Positions 9,340 to 17,412 of a stretch of DNA of 64,000 nt are shown here, in pieces. The notes under the pieces are model-generated. The model ran no database searches, was not told the DNA's origin, and saw only the letters and a list, made by a program, of their open reading frames with translations. A program made the translations under genes and the position numbers. The stretch is from Fidelibacterota bacterium (GTDB lineage Bacteria > Pseudomonadota > Alphaproteobacteria > Rhodospirillales > Rhodospirillaceae), in the NCBI GenBank assembly GCA_947476625.1, contig CANJRA010000001.1:62001-126000 (forward strand), given 5' to 3'. The number at the start of each line of letters is the position of its first letter. Position 1 is the stretch's first letter.

Positions 9340-9573
9340 AATAAAACGCTATCCTATTGTTATTGTGTATATAAACCGCGCTTTCACGGCACTGCAGAAA
9401 GCGCATGGCTGCTTTGCAAGGCAGCGGGTTTGCGAATCTCCAAATCACTCCTATATCGATTTCACAATGCGTCCCGCCGCAACGGCGTCAGGCGCAGTCT
9501 GGAAGTGGTATCCCCTGCCACTCTGGGCAGAGTTAAGCGCCCGGTGTCCCCCCACACCGGGCGCTATTTTTTT
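9340..9573 (+). ncRNA. Candidate structured small RNA between lolA and xthA
   Basis: The 372-base gap 9216-9587 has no convincing coding frame but is full of hairpins on the plus strand: GCGCTTTC/GAAAGCGC (9378-9404), GCTGCTT/AGGCAGC (9408-9425), CGCCG/CGGCG (9475-9487), AGTGGTA/TGCCACT (9504-9522), and then a very strong terminator (9537-9573). A TTGACA (9316-9321) lies upstream with a poor -10 about 17 bases later. Together these look like an independent transcript of about 200-230 nt. No match to 4.5S or tmRNA is evident and I could not confirm 6S RNA. The alternative is a long lolA 3' UTR. Confidence 0.42.
9537..9573 (+). terminator. Strong intrinsic terminator
   Basis: A perfect 11-bp GC-rich stem GCGCCCGGTGT (9537-9547) / ACACCGGGCGC (9554-9564) with a C6 loop is followed by TA and a run of T to 9573. 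The U-tract is on the plus strand only. It ends transcription just 15 bases before the GTG start of xthA, so xthA must be driven from within or after the hairpin, or by read-through. Confidence 0.88.
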
Positions 9574-9587
9574 CAGGGTGTGATGTC

Positions 9588-10415
9588 GTGCTGACGCCCC
9601 CTTTTCTGACGATCGCTTCTTGGAACATCAATTCGGTGCGCAAACGCATTGCGCAGCTGGAAAGGCTGGCAGAAGCCGCGTCGCCCGATGTGATCTGCCT
9701 GCAAGAAACCAAGACCAACGACGATTGCTTTCCCGCCGCTGACATCGCGGCCATGGGGTACGAGCATCAAGCGATTGCGGGTTTCGGCGGGTACAACGGC
9801 GTCGCGATCCTCTCCAAATTGCCGCTGTCAGACATCACGCGTTACCCACACTGCGGGCGCAACGATGCCCGGCATATCAGCGCAACGATTGATGGCGTGA
9901 GTGTGCACAGTCTTTATGTGCCGGCGGGCGGCGACGTACCTTGCACCGAGCGTAATCCGAAATTCGCGCACAAACTTAAATTCGTCGAGGCGGTTGCCGA
10001 CCACTTCGCAGGCAATCATGGATACCGGGATGCTTTGGTCGTTGCCGGAGACTTCAACGTGGCGCCACTGCCGTCGGACGTATGGGACCATGTGAAGCTT
10101 TCGCGCATTGTCACGCACACGCCCATCGAGATTGCGGCCCTCGAGCGCATGAAGCGTTCATTGCAATTTATCGACACCTTGCGCGAGGTCGTGCCCGAGA
10201 ACGATCCCGTATTTACATGGTGGAGCTACCGCGCAGCGGATTGGCAAGTCGCCAACAAGGGCCGCCGTCTGGATCACATTTGGGTAACGCAACCGCTGAA
10301 AGACCGTATCGCCAGTGTTGAAGTGCTGACGGATATCCGCCACTGGACACCACCCTCGGATCATGTGCCGGTGATTTTGAAATTGCGCGACGCACTGGAT
10401 TCGCGCGCGCTGTGA
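9588..10415 (+). CDS. xthA: Exodeoxyribonuclease III
   Basis: 275 aa Mg-dependent AP endonuclease and 3'-5' exonuclease of base-excision repair. Motifs of the exonuclease/endonuclease/phosphatase family: ASWNINSVRKR (about 10-20), CLQETK with catalytic E40, VVAGDFNVAP (about 150-160), RRLDHIWVT, and the terminal catalytic SDHVPV. Length is normal. The start is a GTG at 9588 because the nearby ATG at 9582 is out of frame. It sits immediately downstream of the strong terminator at 9537-9573. Confidence 0.95.
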   Translation: MLTPPFLTIASWNINSVRKRIAQLERLAEAASPDVICLQETKTNDDCFPAADIAAMGYEHQAIAGFGGYNGVAILSKLPLSDITRYPHCGRNDARHISATIDGVSVHSLYVPAGGDVPCTERNPKFAHKLKFVEAVADHFAGNHGYRDALVVAGDFNVAPLPSDVWDHVKLSRIVTHTPIEIAALERMKRSLQFIDTLREVVPENDPVFTWWSYRAADWQVANKGRRLDHIWVTQPLKDRIASVEVLTDIRHWTPPSDHVPVILKLRDALDSRAL

Positions 10416-10454
10416 AGCCGGCCTAAAAAGTGCCAATTCTCATGAGCGTTGGGC

Positions 10455-11009
10455 TTACGTACGTTGGCGCTTCAACAGCACGTAGAGAGCGCCGGCGCCG
10501 CCATCGCGCATGTGAGCCTGGCTGACGGCAAGAATAAGCGGACGCAATGTCGATTGATTAAGCCAGTACGGCGTTTCATTGCGGATTTTTCCGATACTTC
10601 CGCCTTTTCCTTTACCCGTGACAACCATGACGCACCGCGCGCCGCGTGCATGCGCACCACGGATAAAGGCGGTGAGTGCACCGTGCGCTTGATCGAGCGT
10701 CAGGCCATGTAGATCGATGCGGCCGTCGACAGCCATCTCGCCGCGCGTGAAGCGCTGCGCCGTGCGGCGGTCGATGTCATTGGTAGCGCCCAAGCCCAAG
10801 GGCGCCAGCGGGCGCGGCGACACGCGTGCGAGCGGCGGCGGTTCAATGACGGTTTTTGTGCGTGGGCGCGGCTCATCGCTCGGGGTAGCCGGCTCTTCCT
10901 CAGTGGGATGGCGTGGATGTATGGGGCTGACGCTGCGCGTCACGAAACGCCAAATCTTCGTATCCTCGGGGCTGAGATCACGCCGTGCGCGGGTCATGCC
11001 CGCAGTCAC
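10455..11009 (-). CDS. Smr/MutS2-type endonuclease domain protein
   Basis: 184 aa. The first ~90 residues are Pro/Arg-rich and probably disordered; the C-terminal half is a Smr domain with the diagnostic DLHG (99-102) and the TGKG loop (131-134), followed by a conserved basic strand near the end. Smr domains are nicking nucleases of DNA or RNA; the substrate of stand-alone alphaproteobacterial Smr proteins is not settled. It overlaps the upstream membrane-protein gene by 4 bases (ATGA) and lies in the common alphaproteobacterial order timA-mltA-smr. Confidence 0.9.
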   Translation of the reverse strand: MTAGMTRARRDLSPEDTKIWRFVTRSVSPIHPRHPTEEEPATPSDEPRPRTKTVIEPPPLARVSPRPLAPLGLGATNDIDRRTAQRFTRGEMAVDGRIDLHGLTLDQAHGALTAFIRGAHARGARCVMVVTGKGKGGSIGKIRNETPYWLNQSTLRPLILAVSQAHMRDGGAGALYVLLKRQRT

Positions 11010-11563
11010 ATATTCAGATCATGAAGGCGCGCAGCTTCTTTGTCTGGGTTATCGGGCCGCTCCATTCTCTTGAAGTTCTGATAGGCTTCGACGCCTTCCA
11101 ACTCCATCTCCGGCAGATAGCGCGTCACGAAAGCACGCCAGTCGCCATCGGGCGCAACGCAACGTGTTTTGTTCATGTAATTGAGCGTGATGACAAGACC
11201 GCCGATTTTCCACAACAGATTCCAGTTGTGCAGGTTCTCGGTGGCCGCTTCGATCGCCCGGCGATAGACACGCTGCGCGATCCACGGGCGCATGACAAAA
11301 AGATAGAACAACACGCCAAGCACCATCGTCGCTGTGCCGAGCAGGAGATTGATGAAGAACATCAGCCCCAATGATCCACCCAGTATGATTAGGAGCGGTG
11401 CGATGTTTTCCCACGGACTCAAGACGGGCGAGCGGAGTGCGTTGAGGCGATCAAAATCGACAAAAATGCTGACGCGATCGGCCTGATAGGATTCCACCAA
11501 GCGTGAGTATAGCGCGCGATCACGTTTGCGCTCTCCGGCCTTTGGTGTACTTGCGTCTGCCAT
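11006..11563 (-). CDS. Conserved membrane protein, unknown function
   Basis: 185 aa. A basic cytosolic head is followed by a tight pair of hydrophobic segments (about 51-91, including APLLIILGGSLGLMFFINLLLG) that can form a transmembrane hairpin, and then a soluble C-terminal half with WNLLWKIGGLVITLNYMNKT. I do not recognise the family. It is translationally coupled to smr (4-base overlap) and lies 130 bases after mltA on the same strand, which suggests an envelope-related role by context only. Confidence 0.75.
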   Translation of the reverse strand: MADASTPKAGERKRDRALYSRLVESYQADRVSIFVDFDRLNALRSPVLSPWENIAPLLIILGGSLGLMFFINLLLGTATMVLGVLFYLFVMRPWIAQRVYRRAIEAATENLHNWNLLWKIGGLVITLNYMNKTRCVAPDGDWRAFVTRYLPEMELEGVEAYQNFKRMERPDNPDKEAARLHDLNM

Positions 11564-11693
11564 CGTTCCTCGTCCCCGCGGCGCAAAACATATATGGCGC
11601 GCGCTGCTCTGCTCTAGACTTTATGTGAGAATGTTTACCTGATTCTAAATATCGGGTTGGAAAGGCCGGAAGGGATCTACCGCTGATTGATAG

Positions 11694-13070
11694 TCAGTTT
11701 TGGGCGCCGGAACCTTTGGTGTCTTCCGCGTTCGCGGGTGACGGCTCCGTGACCGGTTTAGCCGCGGCGTTTGGCACAAAAACAACATAACTGCCCGCGC
11801 TCTTCATGCGTCCAGCCTTCAAAAAGGCCTCTTCGCCATGACCCCAAAAAATGTCGCCGCGCACAGCACCCGTAATAGCTGCGCCTACATCTTGGGCCAC
11901 CATGAGCCGCTGGAGCGGTATGTTGTCGGGATCGACCGTATCGAGCCAGATCGGCGCACCAAGCGGAATGAACTGAGGATCAACAGCGAGCGAACGCATA
12001 GGTGTCAGCGAGACCCCTTGGGCGCCCAATGGCCCATCCGTCGTTTCGGACGGTTCGAGCTTACGGAAGAAGACATAACGCGCGTTGCGGTTCATATAAT
12101 CGGCTGCTTCAACCGGATGCGTTGCGAGCCATTCGCGCACCGCGACCATCGATGCGCCGCCCGGCTTCAGTTCACCGGCTTCAAGCAATATGCTGCCGAT
12201 ACCGCGGAAAGCGTGACCATTATGACCGGCGAAGCCAATGCGCACGCTCTGGCCATCGGGAAGCGTTACGCGTCCCGAACCCTGAATATGCAGAATATGA
12301 ACTGCCACCGGATCGTCGGCCCATAGCAGAACATCGGCATCGTCGGCGATGGCTCCGGCGGCATCGATTTCAGCGCGCGTATAATATGGTTTGATTTGCC
12401 CGCCCACGGCGGTGGCATCGATATCAGGTTGATCGCCGCGCGGAAGGAGACGGCCAACCAGCGTGCCGGGCATGCCCATAGGCAACTGAACCGACGGCGG
12501 CAGGAAGTCCTTCAGATTGACGGTAACGAGGTTGCGCGGGACGTCATAAATCGGAACTTGATAACTTCCGCCGCGCGTCAAAGATCCATTGAGGTCGGTT
12601 TCATAGTAGGCCGTGAACGTTCCGCGATCTTGAATCCGGTCTCCAGACTCTTCGGTTGCGTTAGGTTGCGCGACGCCGACACGATACGCGGTGAAGTCCT
12701 TGGCGAGGAAGGCGCGCAGCGCTGCATCACCGTCGGTGATCTGGCTCAGCACGCGGCAGGCGTCCTGCCATACCTGAGCGGGACGCGCGATAACGTCGCG
12801 GCCAACCGTACTGTCGGGCGCCATATCGAGAAGTTTCTGACAGGAGCGTTTCAGTGCCGGCAGGGCCAGCGCGGCGGAATCTTGCGTCCAACCGGGCAAC
12901 TCATTGACGTTGATCGGTGTGTAAGCCGCGACCGGGGCAACTTTCGGCGCCGGCACGAGCCTGACAGGCGGCGGTGGCGGCTGCATGCGCTTGACCAATG
13001 CTGCGACCAAGCCGGCACCAACCAGCAAAGCCATAAGCACGATGACAGTCAAACGCGTGAGAGGAGTCAC
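11694..13070 (-). CDS. mltA: Membrane-bound lytic murein transglycosylase A (MltA)
   Basis: 458 aa enzyme that cleaves the glycan backbone of peptidoglycan to 1,6-anhydromuropeptides. It opens with an uncleaved or signal-anchor helix (about 6-27, LTVIVLMALLVGAGLVAALV); no lipobox cysteine is seen. The MltA domain includes GTFTAYYETDLNGSL, and the C-terminal 3D domain carries the aspartates in DPQFIPLGAPIWLD, MVAQDVGAAI and VRGDIFWG, including the proposed catalytic Asp. Length is normal. It starts 19 bases after timA, so the two are likely cotranscribed. Confidence 0.94.
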   Translation of the reverse strand: MTPLTRLTVIVLMALLVGAGLVAALVKRMQPPPPPVRLVPAPKVAPVAAYTPINVNELPGWTQDSAALALPALKRSCQKLLDMAPDSTVGRDVIARPAQVWQDACRVLSQITDGDAALRAFLAKDFTAYRVGVAQPNATEESGDRIQDRGTFTAYYETDLNGSLTRGGSYQVPIYDVPRNLVTVNLKDFLPPSVQLPMGMPGTLVGRLLPRGDQPDIDATAVGGQIKPYYTRAEIDAAGAIADDADVLLWADDPVAVHILHIQGSGRVTLPDGQSVRIGFAGHNGHAFRGIGSILLEAGELKPGGASMVAVREWLATHPVEAADYMNRNARYVFFRKLEPSETTDGPLGAQGVSLTPMRSLAVDPQFIPLGAPIWLDTVDPDNIPLQRLMVAQDVGAAITGAVRGDIFWGHGEEAFLKAGRMKSAGSYVVFVPNAAAKPVTEPSPANAEDTKGSGAQN

Positions 13071-13089
13071 AAAAAGCCGAGGTTGGAAT

Positions 13090-13788
13090 TCAGACGTCTA
13101 CGCTACGCGTCGCGATAAGCATCCAATTAGGATCCGCACTGGCAAGTTCGTGTGCAAAGGTCCAAATGTCTGTCACGCTTTCGACGTGTTCACGGTCGCC
13201 TTCGATAACTGCGCCGGTTTTATCTTTAACAATGTTGACTTGCTCGCTTTGGAAACGCAAATCGATAACTGCGCGGGTACCTTGCACTTCTACAGCTTCC
13301 AACTTTGGCGGCTTAAGAACCACCAATTCCGTTTCCATGGTTTCGCCGCGTTCTTCGCGTTGCTGAATGGATGTCGCAAAACGCGCATAAACATCGCTGC
13401 TGAGAAGCGGCTTTAAGGTATCGATGTCATGCTTGGCGTAAGCCGTGACGATCATTTCAAAAGCCGTGCCGGCGCCTTCCAAAAAGGCGGTGGCGGAAAA
13501 AGCGGGATCGGCCATTTTAATCTGAACTAAGCCGGCCTCGAACGCTGTGCCCTGATAGGCAGGTTCGATGTCATGCAAAACGCTTTCCTTCGTGCGACGC
13601 GCCGGTGACGTCGGCAGCGTGACAACATTGTCGGTTTTGCGACCAAAAGAATCATCTGTGCGCGGATCGGTGGAATCTGGTGTGGGTTCATGTCCGGTGC
13701 GCCGACCCAGCACGCCGCGCAGGCGCAGAACGATAAAGCCCGCCGCCATGGCCAGGATGATAATGTCGATGAACTGGAAACCTTCCAT
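13090..13788 (-). CDS. TimA/Tim44-like domain protein
   Basis: 232 aa. An N-terminal membrane anchor (about 5-22, FIDIIILAMAAGFIVLRL) precedes a polar linker (about 30-70) and a Tim44-like domain (about 90-230, including GAGTAFEMIVTAYAKHDIDTLKPLL and VTDIWTFAHELASADPNWMLI). Tim44-like proteins of alphaproteobacteria are relatives of the mitochondrial import-motor subunit, placed at the inner membrane; their exact role is unclear. Gene order timA-mltA-smr opposite secB is conserved in the class. The segment that often holds fxsA between timA and secB is empty here. Confidence 0.9.
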   Translation of the reverse strand: MEGFQFIDIIILAMAAGFIVLRLRGVLGRRTGHEPTPDSTDPRTDDSFGRKTDNVVTLPTSPARRTKESVLHDIEPAYQGTAFEAGLVQIKMADPAFSATAFLEGAGTAFEMIVTAYAKHDIDTLKPLLSSDVYARFATSIQQREERGETMETELVVLKPPKLEAVEVQGTRAVIDLRFQSEQVNIVKDKTGAVIEGDREHVESVTDIWTFAHELASADPNWMLIATRSVDV

Positions 13789-14090
13789 CGTGCAATCTGT
13801 TCCGTGTTGGTTCTATTGGCTCCAGCGTAAGGCGCCGAGCTGCTTTATCTATATGGGACTAAAAGACATATGGGGCGAAAAGACTGTGCTGACAGCCCCA
13901 GCCGCCGCATACGCGGAGTAAACGTTTCAAACTGAAAATAGGCCCTTAACCCCTAAAGGGCAAGCGATGGGCAAAGACCGTTGGGATTCCGGGTGGAACG
14001 CTTGTGCATGGCAGAGAAGCGTGTTAGTTCGCACGGCTTTTTAGCGGAAAGCGCCCGCATATAATGGGCATCGCCACCGGGAGATAATTG
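13789..14090. other. Divergent intergenic region timA / secB
   Basis: 302 bases without a convincing gene, holding the promoters of both divergent genes. A perfect consensus -10 TATAAT lies at 14060-14065, 25 bases before the secB ATG, with only a T-rich tract at the -35 position. A short inverted repeat GCCCTT/AAGGGC lies near 13948-13967. No fxsA-like frame is visible, although that gene occupies this spot in several alphaproteobacteria. Confidence 0.5.
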
Positions 14091-14609
14091 ATGAGCGACA
14101 CACCTCAGGATACCGCCGCCCCGCCTGCCGAAGGCCAACCGTCGGGCCGTCCGCTCACGTTTTTAGGGCAGTACATTAAGGACTTGTCCTTCGAGGTGCC
14201 GGGCGCACCCGATATTTTCAACACGTTGCGGCAGACCCCGCCGGAAATTCCGATCGCCTTGGACGCCAATGTGCGACAAATCGAAGGCCCGGTATTCGAG
14301 GTCACTTTGAACGTGCATCTGGAAGCCAAGACTGGCGACAAGGTCGCTTTTATTCTGGAGCTGGTTTACGGCTGCGTCGTCGAGCTTAACCCGCAGCTTG
14401 TTCCCCAGGAACATGCCCATCCGGTGCTCATGATCGAAGTCCCGCGTCACCTTTTCCCCTTCGTCCGCCAGATTGTGGCTGACACGACGGGTAGCGCAGG
14501 CTTCCCACCGCTGATGCTGCAGCTTGTCGATTTCACAGATATGTATCGCAGAAAGTTTGCGACGCAGGTCGAAGCCCCAGCAACCGAAGCCACTCCCGCA
14601 GTCCACTAA
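14091..14609 (+). CDS. secB: Protein-export chaperone SecB
   Basis: 172 aa cytosolic tetrameric chaperone that keeps preproteins unfolded and hands them to SecA. Recognisable are the N-terminal strand FLGQYIKDLSFEVPGAP, the FEVTLNVHLEAK segment and the SecA-contact region HLFPFVRQIVADTT followed by GGFPPL-like SAGFPPLMLQLVDF. I take the ATG at 14091, eight bases after GGGAG; the frame is open three bases further up at a TTG. Length is normal. Divergent from timA. Confidence 0.96.
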   Translation: MSDTPQDTAAPPAEGQPSGRPLTFLGQYIKDLSFEVPGAPDIFNTLRQTPPEIPIALDANVRQIEGPVFEVTLNVHLEAKTGDKVAFILELVYGCVVELNPQLVPQEHAHPVLMIEVPRHLFPFVRQIVADTTGSAGFPPLMLQLVDFTDMYRRKFATQVEAPATEATPAVH

Positions 14610-14621
14610 GCGCGGATTACA

Positions 14622-15308
14622 TCAAGCGGCCGGATCGACCCGAACCCAGATCGGGTTTTTGAGGGTCGTCAGAAATAGCTCATGGGCGGCACGTTCTTCG
14701 TCCGTCGGCGCGTGGGGCCGCGCGCCGCGTACGACGCGCTCTGCGGCGACTTGCTGCACGGATGCATTCTCAAGCGTAGCAAGCGCGAGACCCGGTTCAC
14801 GCCCGCCTACGAGTTCCAGATAGACTTTTGACAGCAGTTGCGCGTCGAGCAGCGCGCCGTGCTTGTCGCGGGCTGAGGTATCGATCTGGAATCGACGGCA
14901 GAGAGCATCGAGACTGGCTTGAGCGCCGGGGAATTTGCGGCGGGCCAAAGTAACCGTGTCGATGGAACGATTATTGGCCAGTGGCATTTTACCGGCGCGC
15001 TTCAATTCAGCATTGATAAAATTCATATCGAAGCTGGCATTATGCGCAATGATCGGTGACTCCCCGATAAATGTCAGGAAGTCGTCGGCGATAGATGGAA
15101 ACAATGGTTTGTCGGATAGAAACGCTATCGATAGGCCATGAACCGCCTCGGCCTCGGCCGGCATGTCGCGTTCAGGATTGAGATAGCGATGAAACTCGTT
15201 GCCGGTCGGAATATGATTGAAAAGCTCGATGCAGCCGATTTCAACGACGCGGTGCCCGGTTAGCGGGTCAAAGCCTGTGGTTTCAGTATCGAGGACAATC
15301 TCGCGCAT
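14622..15308 (-). CDS. dnaQ: DNA polymerase III epsilon subunit (proofreading exonuclease)
   Basis: 228 aa 3'-5' exonuclease of the replicative polymerase. Exo motifs: DTETTGF at residues 7-13 with the metal-binding D and E, NASFDMNFINAEL in the middle, and the HGALLDAQ block carrying the ExoIII-epsilon His and Asp. The frame extends 44 codons upstream, but that extension overlaps coaE in another frame. MREIVLDTETTG at 15308 is the family start and lies 7 bases after the coaE stop, with GAGATAAAG before it. Part of the ppsR-maf-aroE-coaE-dnaQ block beside the origin. Confidence 0.95.
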   Translation of the reverse strand: MREIVLDTETTGFDPLTGHRVVEIGCIELFNHIPTGNEFHRYLNPERDMPAEAEAVHGLSIAFLSDKPLFPSIADDFLTFIGESPIIAHNASFDMNFINAELKRAGKMPLANNRSIDTVTLARRKFPGAQASLDALCRRFQIDTSARDKHGALLDAQLLSKVYLELVGGREPGLALATLENASVQQVAAERVVRGARPHAPTDEERAAHELFLTTLKNPIWVRVDPAA

Positions 15309-15315
15309 CTTTATC

Positions 15316-15981
15316 TCACATCGCCGATGATGGGTGCCGCTTTGCCTGCACTTTGAGGATTTGTTTGAGGCGGCGCAAGGTCTCGCGCTTGCCAAGACCT
15401 GACGGAATGACCGCATCGGCACGCGCACGTTTCCGGGCATCTGACCATTGGCGGGAAAGAATGCCGTTGAACTTGGCTTCCGACATCCCCGGCCGGGCTA
15501 GAGCGCGCTGACGCTGCAAAAATGCCGGTGCCGAAACGACAACAACAAAATCCCAATTCGGCGGCATCTTACTTTCAAACAACAACGGGATATCTAACGC
15601 GACGACCGGCGCGCGGCGTAAACCGACTTTGCGAAGAAACTGCATACGTTCTTGGTGCACCAAGGGATGCAGGATGGCTTCTAAATCCGTCAACGCCGCC
15701 GGGTTGCCAAAAACGATGGCGCCCAAGGCCTTGCGATCAATGCCATCGGGGCTATGAACGCCAGGAAACCGCGCCGCAACGGCTTTTGTCGCCTTGCCGC
15801 GTGGACCCATCAGCTTATGCACCTCGGCGTCGGCGTCGAAGATTGGAATTCCCAGATATTTTAGAAATGCCGCCGCTGTAGATTTTCCCATGGCGATGGA
15901 GCCGGTGAGCGCAAGAATACGGCCTGGACGGCGCGCGCGTCGACGCTGAGCGCGCGATGTCTTGAGCTTAACCCACCGCAA
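15316..15981 (-). CDS. coaE: Dephospho-CoA kinase
   Basis: 221 aa; last step of coenzyme A synthesis, phosphorylating the 3' hydroxyl of the ribose of dephospho-CoA. The P-loop GSIAMGKS lies at 27-34, followed by FDADAEVHKLM, the LID region and DIPLLFESKM. Compared with most family members, which start about four residues before LTGSI, this one has a basic head of about 20 residues (RAQRRRARRPGR). The head overlaps the end of aroE by 14 bases; no alternative start is visible inside it. Confidence 0.94.
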   Translation of the reverse strand: MRWVKLKTSRAQRRRARRPGRILALTGSIAMGKSTAAAFLKYLGIPIFDADAEVHKLMGPRGKATKAVAARFPGVHSPDGIDRKALGAIVFGNPAALTDLEAILHPLVHQERMQFLRKVGLRRAPVVALDIPLLFESKMPPNWDFVVVVSAPAFLQRQRALARPGMSEAKFNGILSRQWSDARKRARADAVIPSGLGKRETLRRLKQILKVQAKRHPSSAM

Positions 15982-16810
15982 GAACGTGATCTCTCAGTGC
16001 GAGTGTGACATCGGGGCGATGTCCAAACCAACCTTCGAAGCCCGGCTGGGCCTGGAAAAGCAGCATACCAAGACCATCGACAACCGTATTTCCGCGCGCC
16101 CGCGCCGCCGCCAGCAGCGGCGTTTCCAAAGGAGCATAAACGATATCCGTGACCGTGGCGCGGGGAGAAAGCAGCGCGAGATCCAAATCCAGGGACGCCT
16201 GTCCCTTCATCCCAAGCACGGTTGTGTTGACCAACAGTCCGGCATTTTTCAGTCGGGCCGTCCGCTCGGTCCACGGCGCAACCGTGAAAGGTCCGTCGAG
16301 CGCTTTTGCCAATGCCTCTGCACGGTCGGTTGTGCGATTGATGATGCAGATTTCAGGAACGCCCGCATCCTGCAGAGCTACGCATATCGCACGCGCCGCG
16401 CCGCCGGCCCCGAGTACAACCGCCGGACTGGACGTAAAATCCACGTTGGGCGCAGAAATTTTGAGGTTAGTGATAAAGCCGTAAGCATCCGTGTTAGTGG
16501 CCTTAAGCTGGCCTTGCTCGACAAAAATCGTATTGACGGCGCCTATACGTTTTCCAACCGGCGAAATTTCATCCACCATTGCCATCGCCGCTTCTTTGTG
16601 CGGCAGAGTGAGGTTTACGCCGGCAAAGCCTTTGTCGGGCAATTCACGCAGCGCTTGCGATAATTCTTCAGGCTTTACGGGCAACCGTAAATAGTCGCCG
16701 TTGATGCCATAGGCTTTAAGCCAGAAACCATGCAGAGCCGGCGAGCGCGAATGATCAACCGGCCATCCCATGACGCCCGCCAGAATTTTTATTGCGGCCG
16801 TTTTCGTCAC
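15968..16810 (-). CDS. aroE: Shikimate dehydrogenase
   Basis: 280 aa NADPH-dependent reductase converting 3-dehydroshikimate to shikimate. Visible are the substrate serines in PVDHSRSPALHGFWL (about 16-30), NLTLPHKEAAM with the catalytic lysine (about 63-73), and the Rossmann glycine loop VVLGAGGAARAICVAL. Length is typical of AroE. It overlaps maf by 4 bases and coaE by 14 bases, so the block is translated as a tightly coupled operon. Confidence 0.95.
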   Translation of the reverse strand: MTKTAAIKILAGVMGWPVDHSRSPALHGFWLKAYGINGDYLRLPVKPEELSQALRELPDKGFAGVNLTLPHKEAAMAMVDEISPVGKRIGAVNTIFVEQGQLKATNTDAYGFITNLKISAPNVDFTSSPAVVLGAGGAARAICVALQDAGVPEICIINRTTDRAEALAKALDGPFTVAPWTERTARLKNAGLLVNTTVLGMKGQASLDLDLALLSPRATVTDIVYAPLETPLLAAARARGNTVVDGLGMLLFQAQPGFEGWFGHRPDVTLALRDHVLAVG

Positions 16811-17412
16811 GCCGGCACCACATTTTTTTCGCGCAGAAATGTCAGCAATTCCAATAGCGGCAGACCTAGAATAGTGAAGAAATCGCCTTCTATACGGCTA
16901 AACAATTGTGCGCCTGGTCCCTCAAGCTGGTAGGCACCGACGGATGTTGTAACCGCAGGTCCTGCCGCTTTTAGATACTCTTCGACAAACGATTCGCTAA
17001 ACGCTCGCATCGTCAGCTTCGGTAAAGCGACGTAGTGCCAGATCCGGATTCCATCCAGCGCGACGCAAACTGCTGTGGGAAGCACATGTGTTTTATCACG
17101 AAGTTTCCGTAAATGGCTGCGTGCGCCGTTTTCATCTGCAGGCTTGTCGAACCATGCCCCGTCGCACTCGAGCATTTGATCTGCACCGATGACAAAGCTT
17201 CCGGGCCGACTTGCTGAAACATGAACCGCCTTGAGTTCGGCGAGCGCTTCAGCGCAGGCTGCAGCGGTAGCGCCCTTAGCTTTCATGGTGTGTTTTACAG
17301 CATCCTCGTCAGCATTGGTCGGCACGATCTCAAAATTAACGCCGGCTGCGCGCAGGAGACTGGCGCGGCTTTTACTGGCTGAGGCCAAGATAATTTTTGA
17401 CGCAGAACTCAT
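16807..17412 (-). CDS. maf: Maf family nucleotide pyrophosphatase
   Basis: 201 aa. Maf proteins hydrolyse nucleoside triphosphates, including modified or non-canonical ones, and affect septation when overproduced. The N-terminal signature IILASASKSRASLLRAAG and the central GADQML motif (Asp as catalytic base) are present, as is the C-terminal EGDFFTILGLPLLEL. Which nucleotides it prefers cannot be told from the sequence. It overlaps ppsR and aroE by 4 bases at each end. Confidence 0.93.
   Translation of the reverse strand: MSSASKIILASASKSRASLLRAAGVNFEIVPTNADEDAVKHTMKAKGATAAACAEALAELKAVHVSASRPGSFVIGADQMLECDGAWFDKPADENGARSHLRKLRDKTHVLPTAVCVALDGIRIWHYVALPKLTMRAFSESFVEEYLKAAGPAVTTSVGAYQLEGPGAQLFSRIEGDFFTILGLPLLELLTFLREKNVVPA

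Noticed and set aside
9283-9594. Short plus-strand frames before xthA
   Set aside because: They run through the hairpins and terminator of the candidate small RNA and have no family resemblance.
13568-13921. Plus-strand frame in the timA-secB gap as a possible fxsA gene
   Set aside because: It overlaps timA in antisense and its translation has no four-helix membrane pattern as FxsA would.
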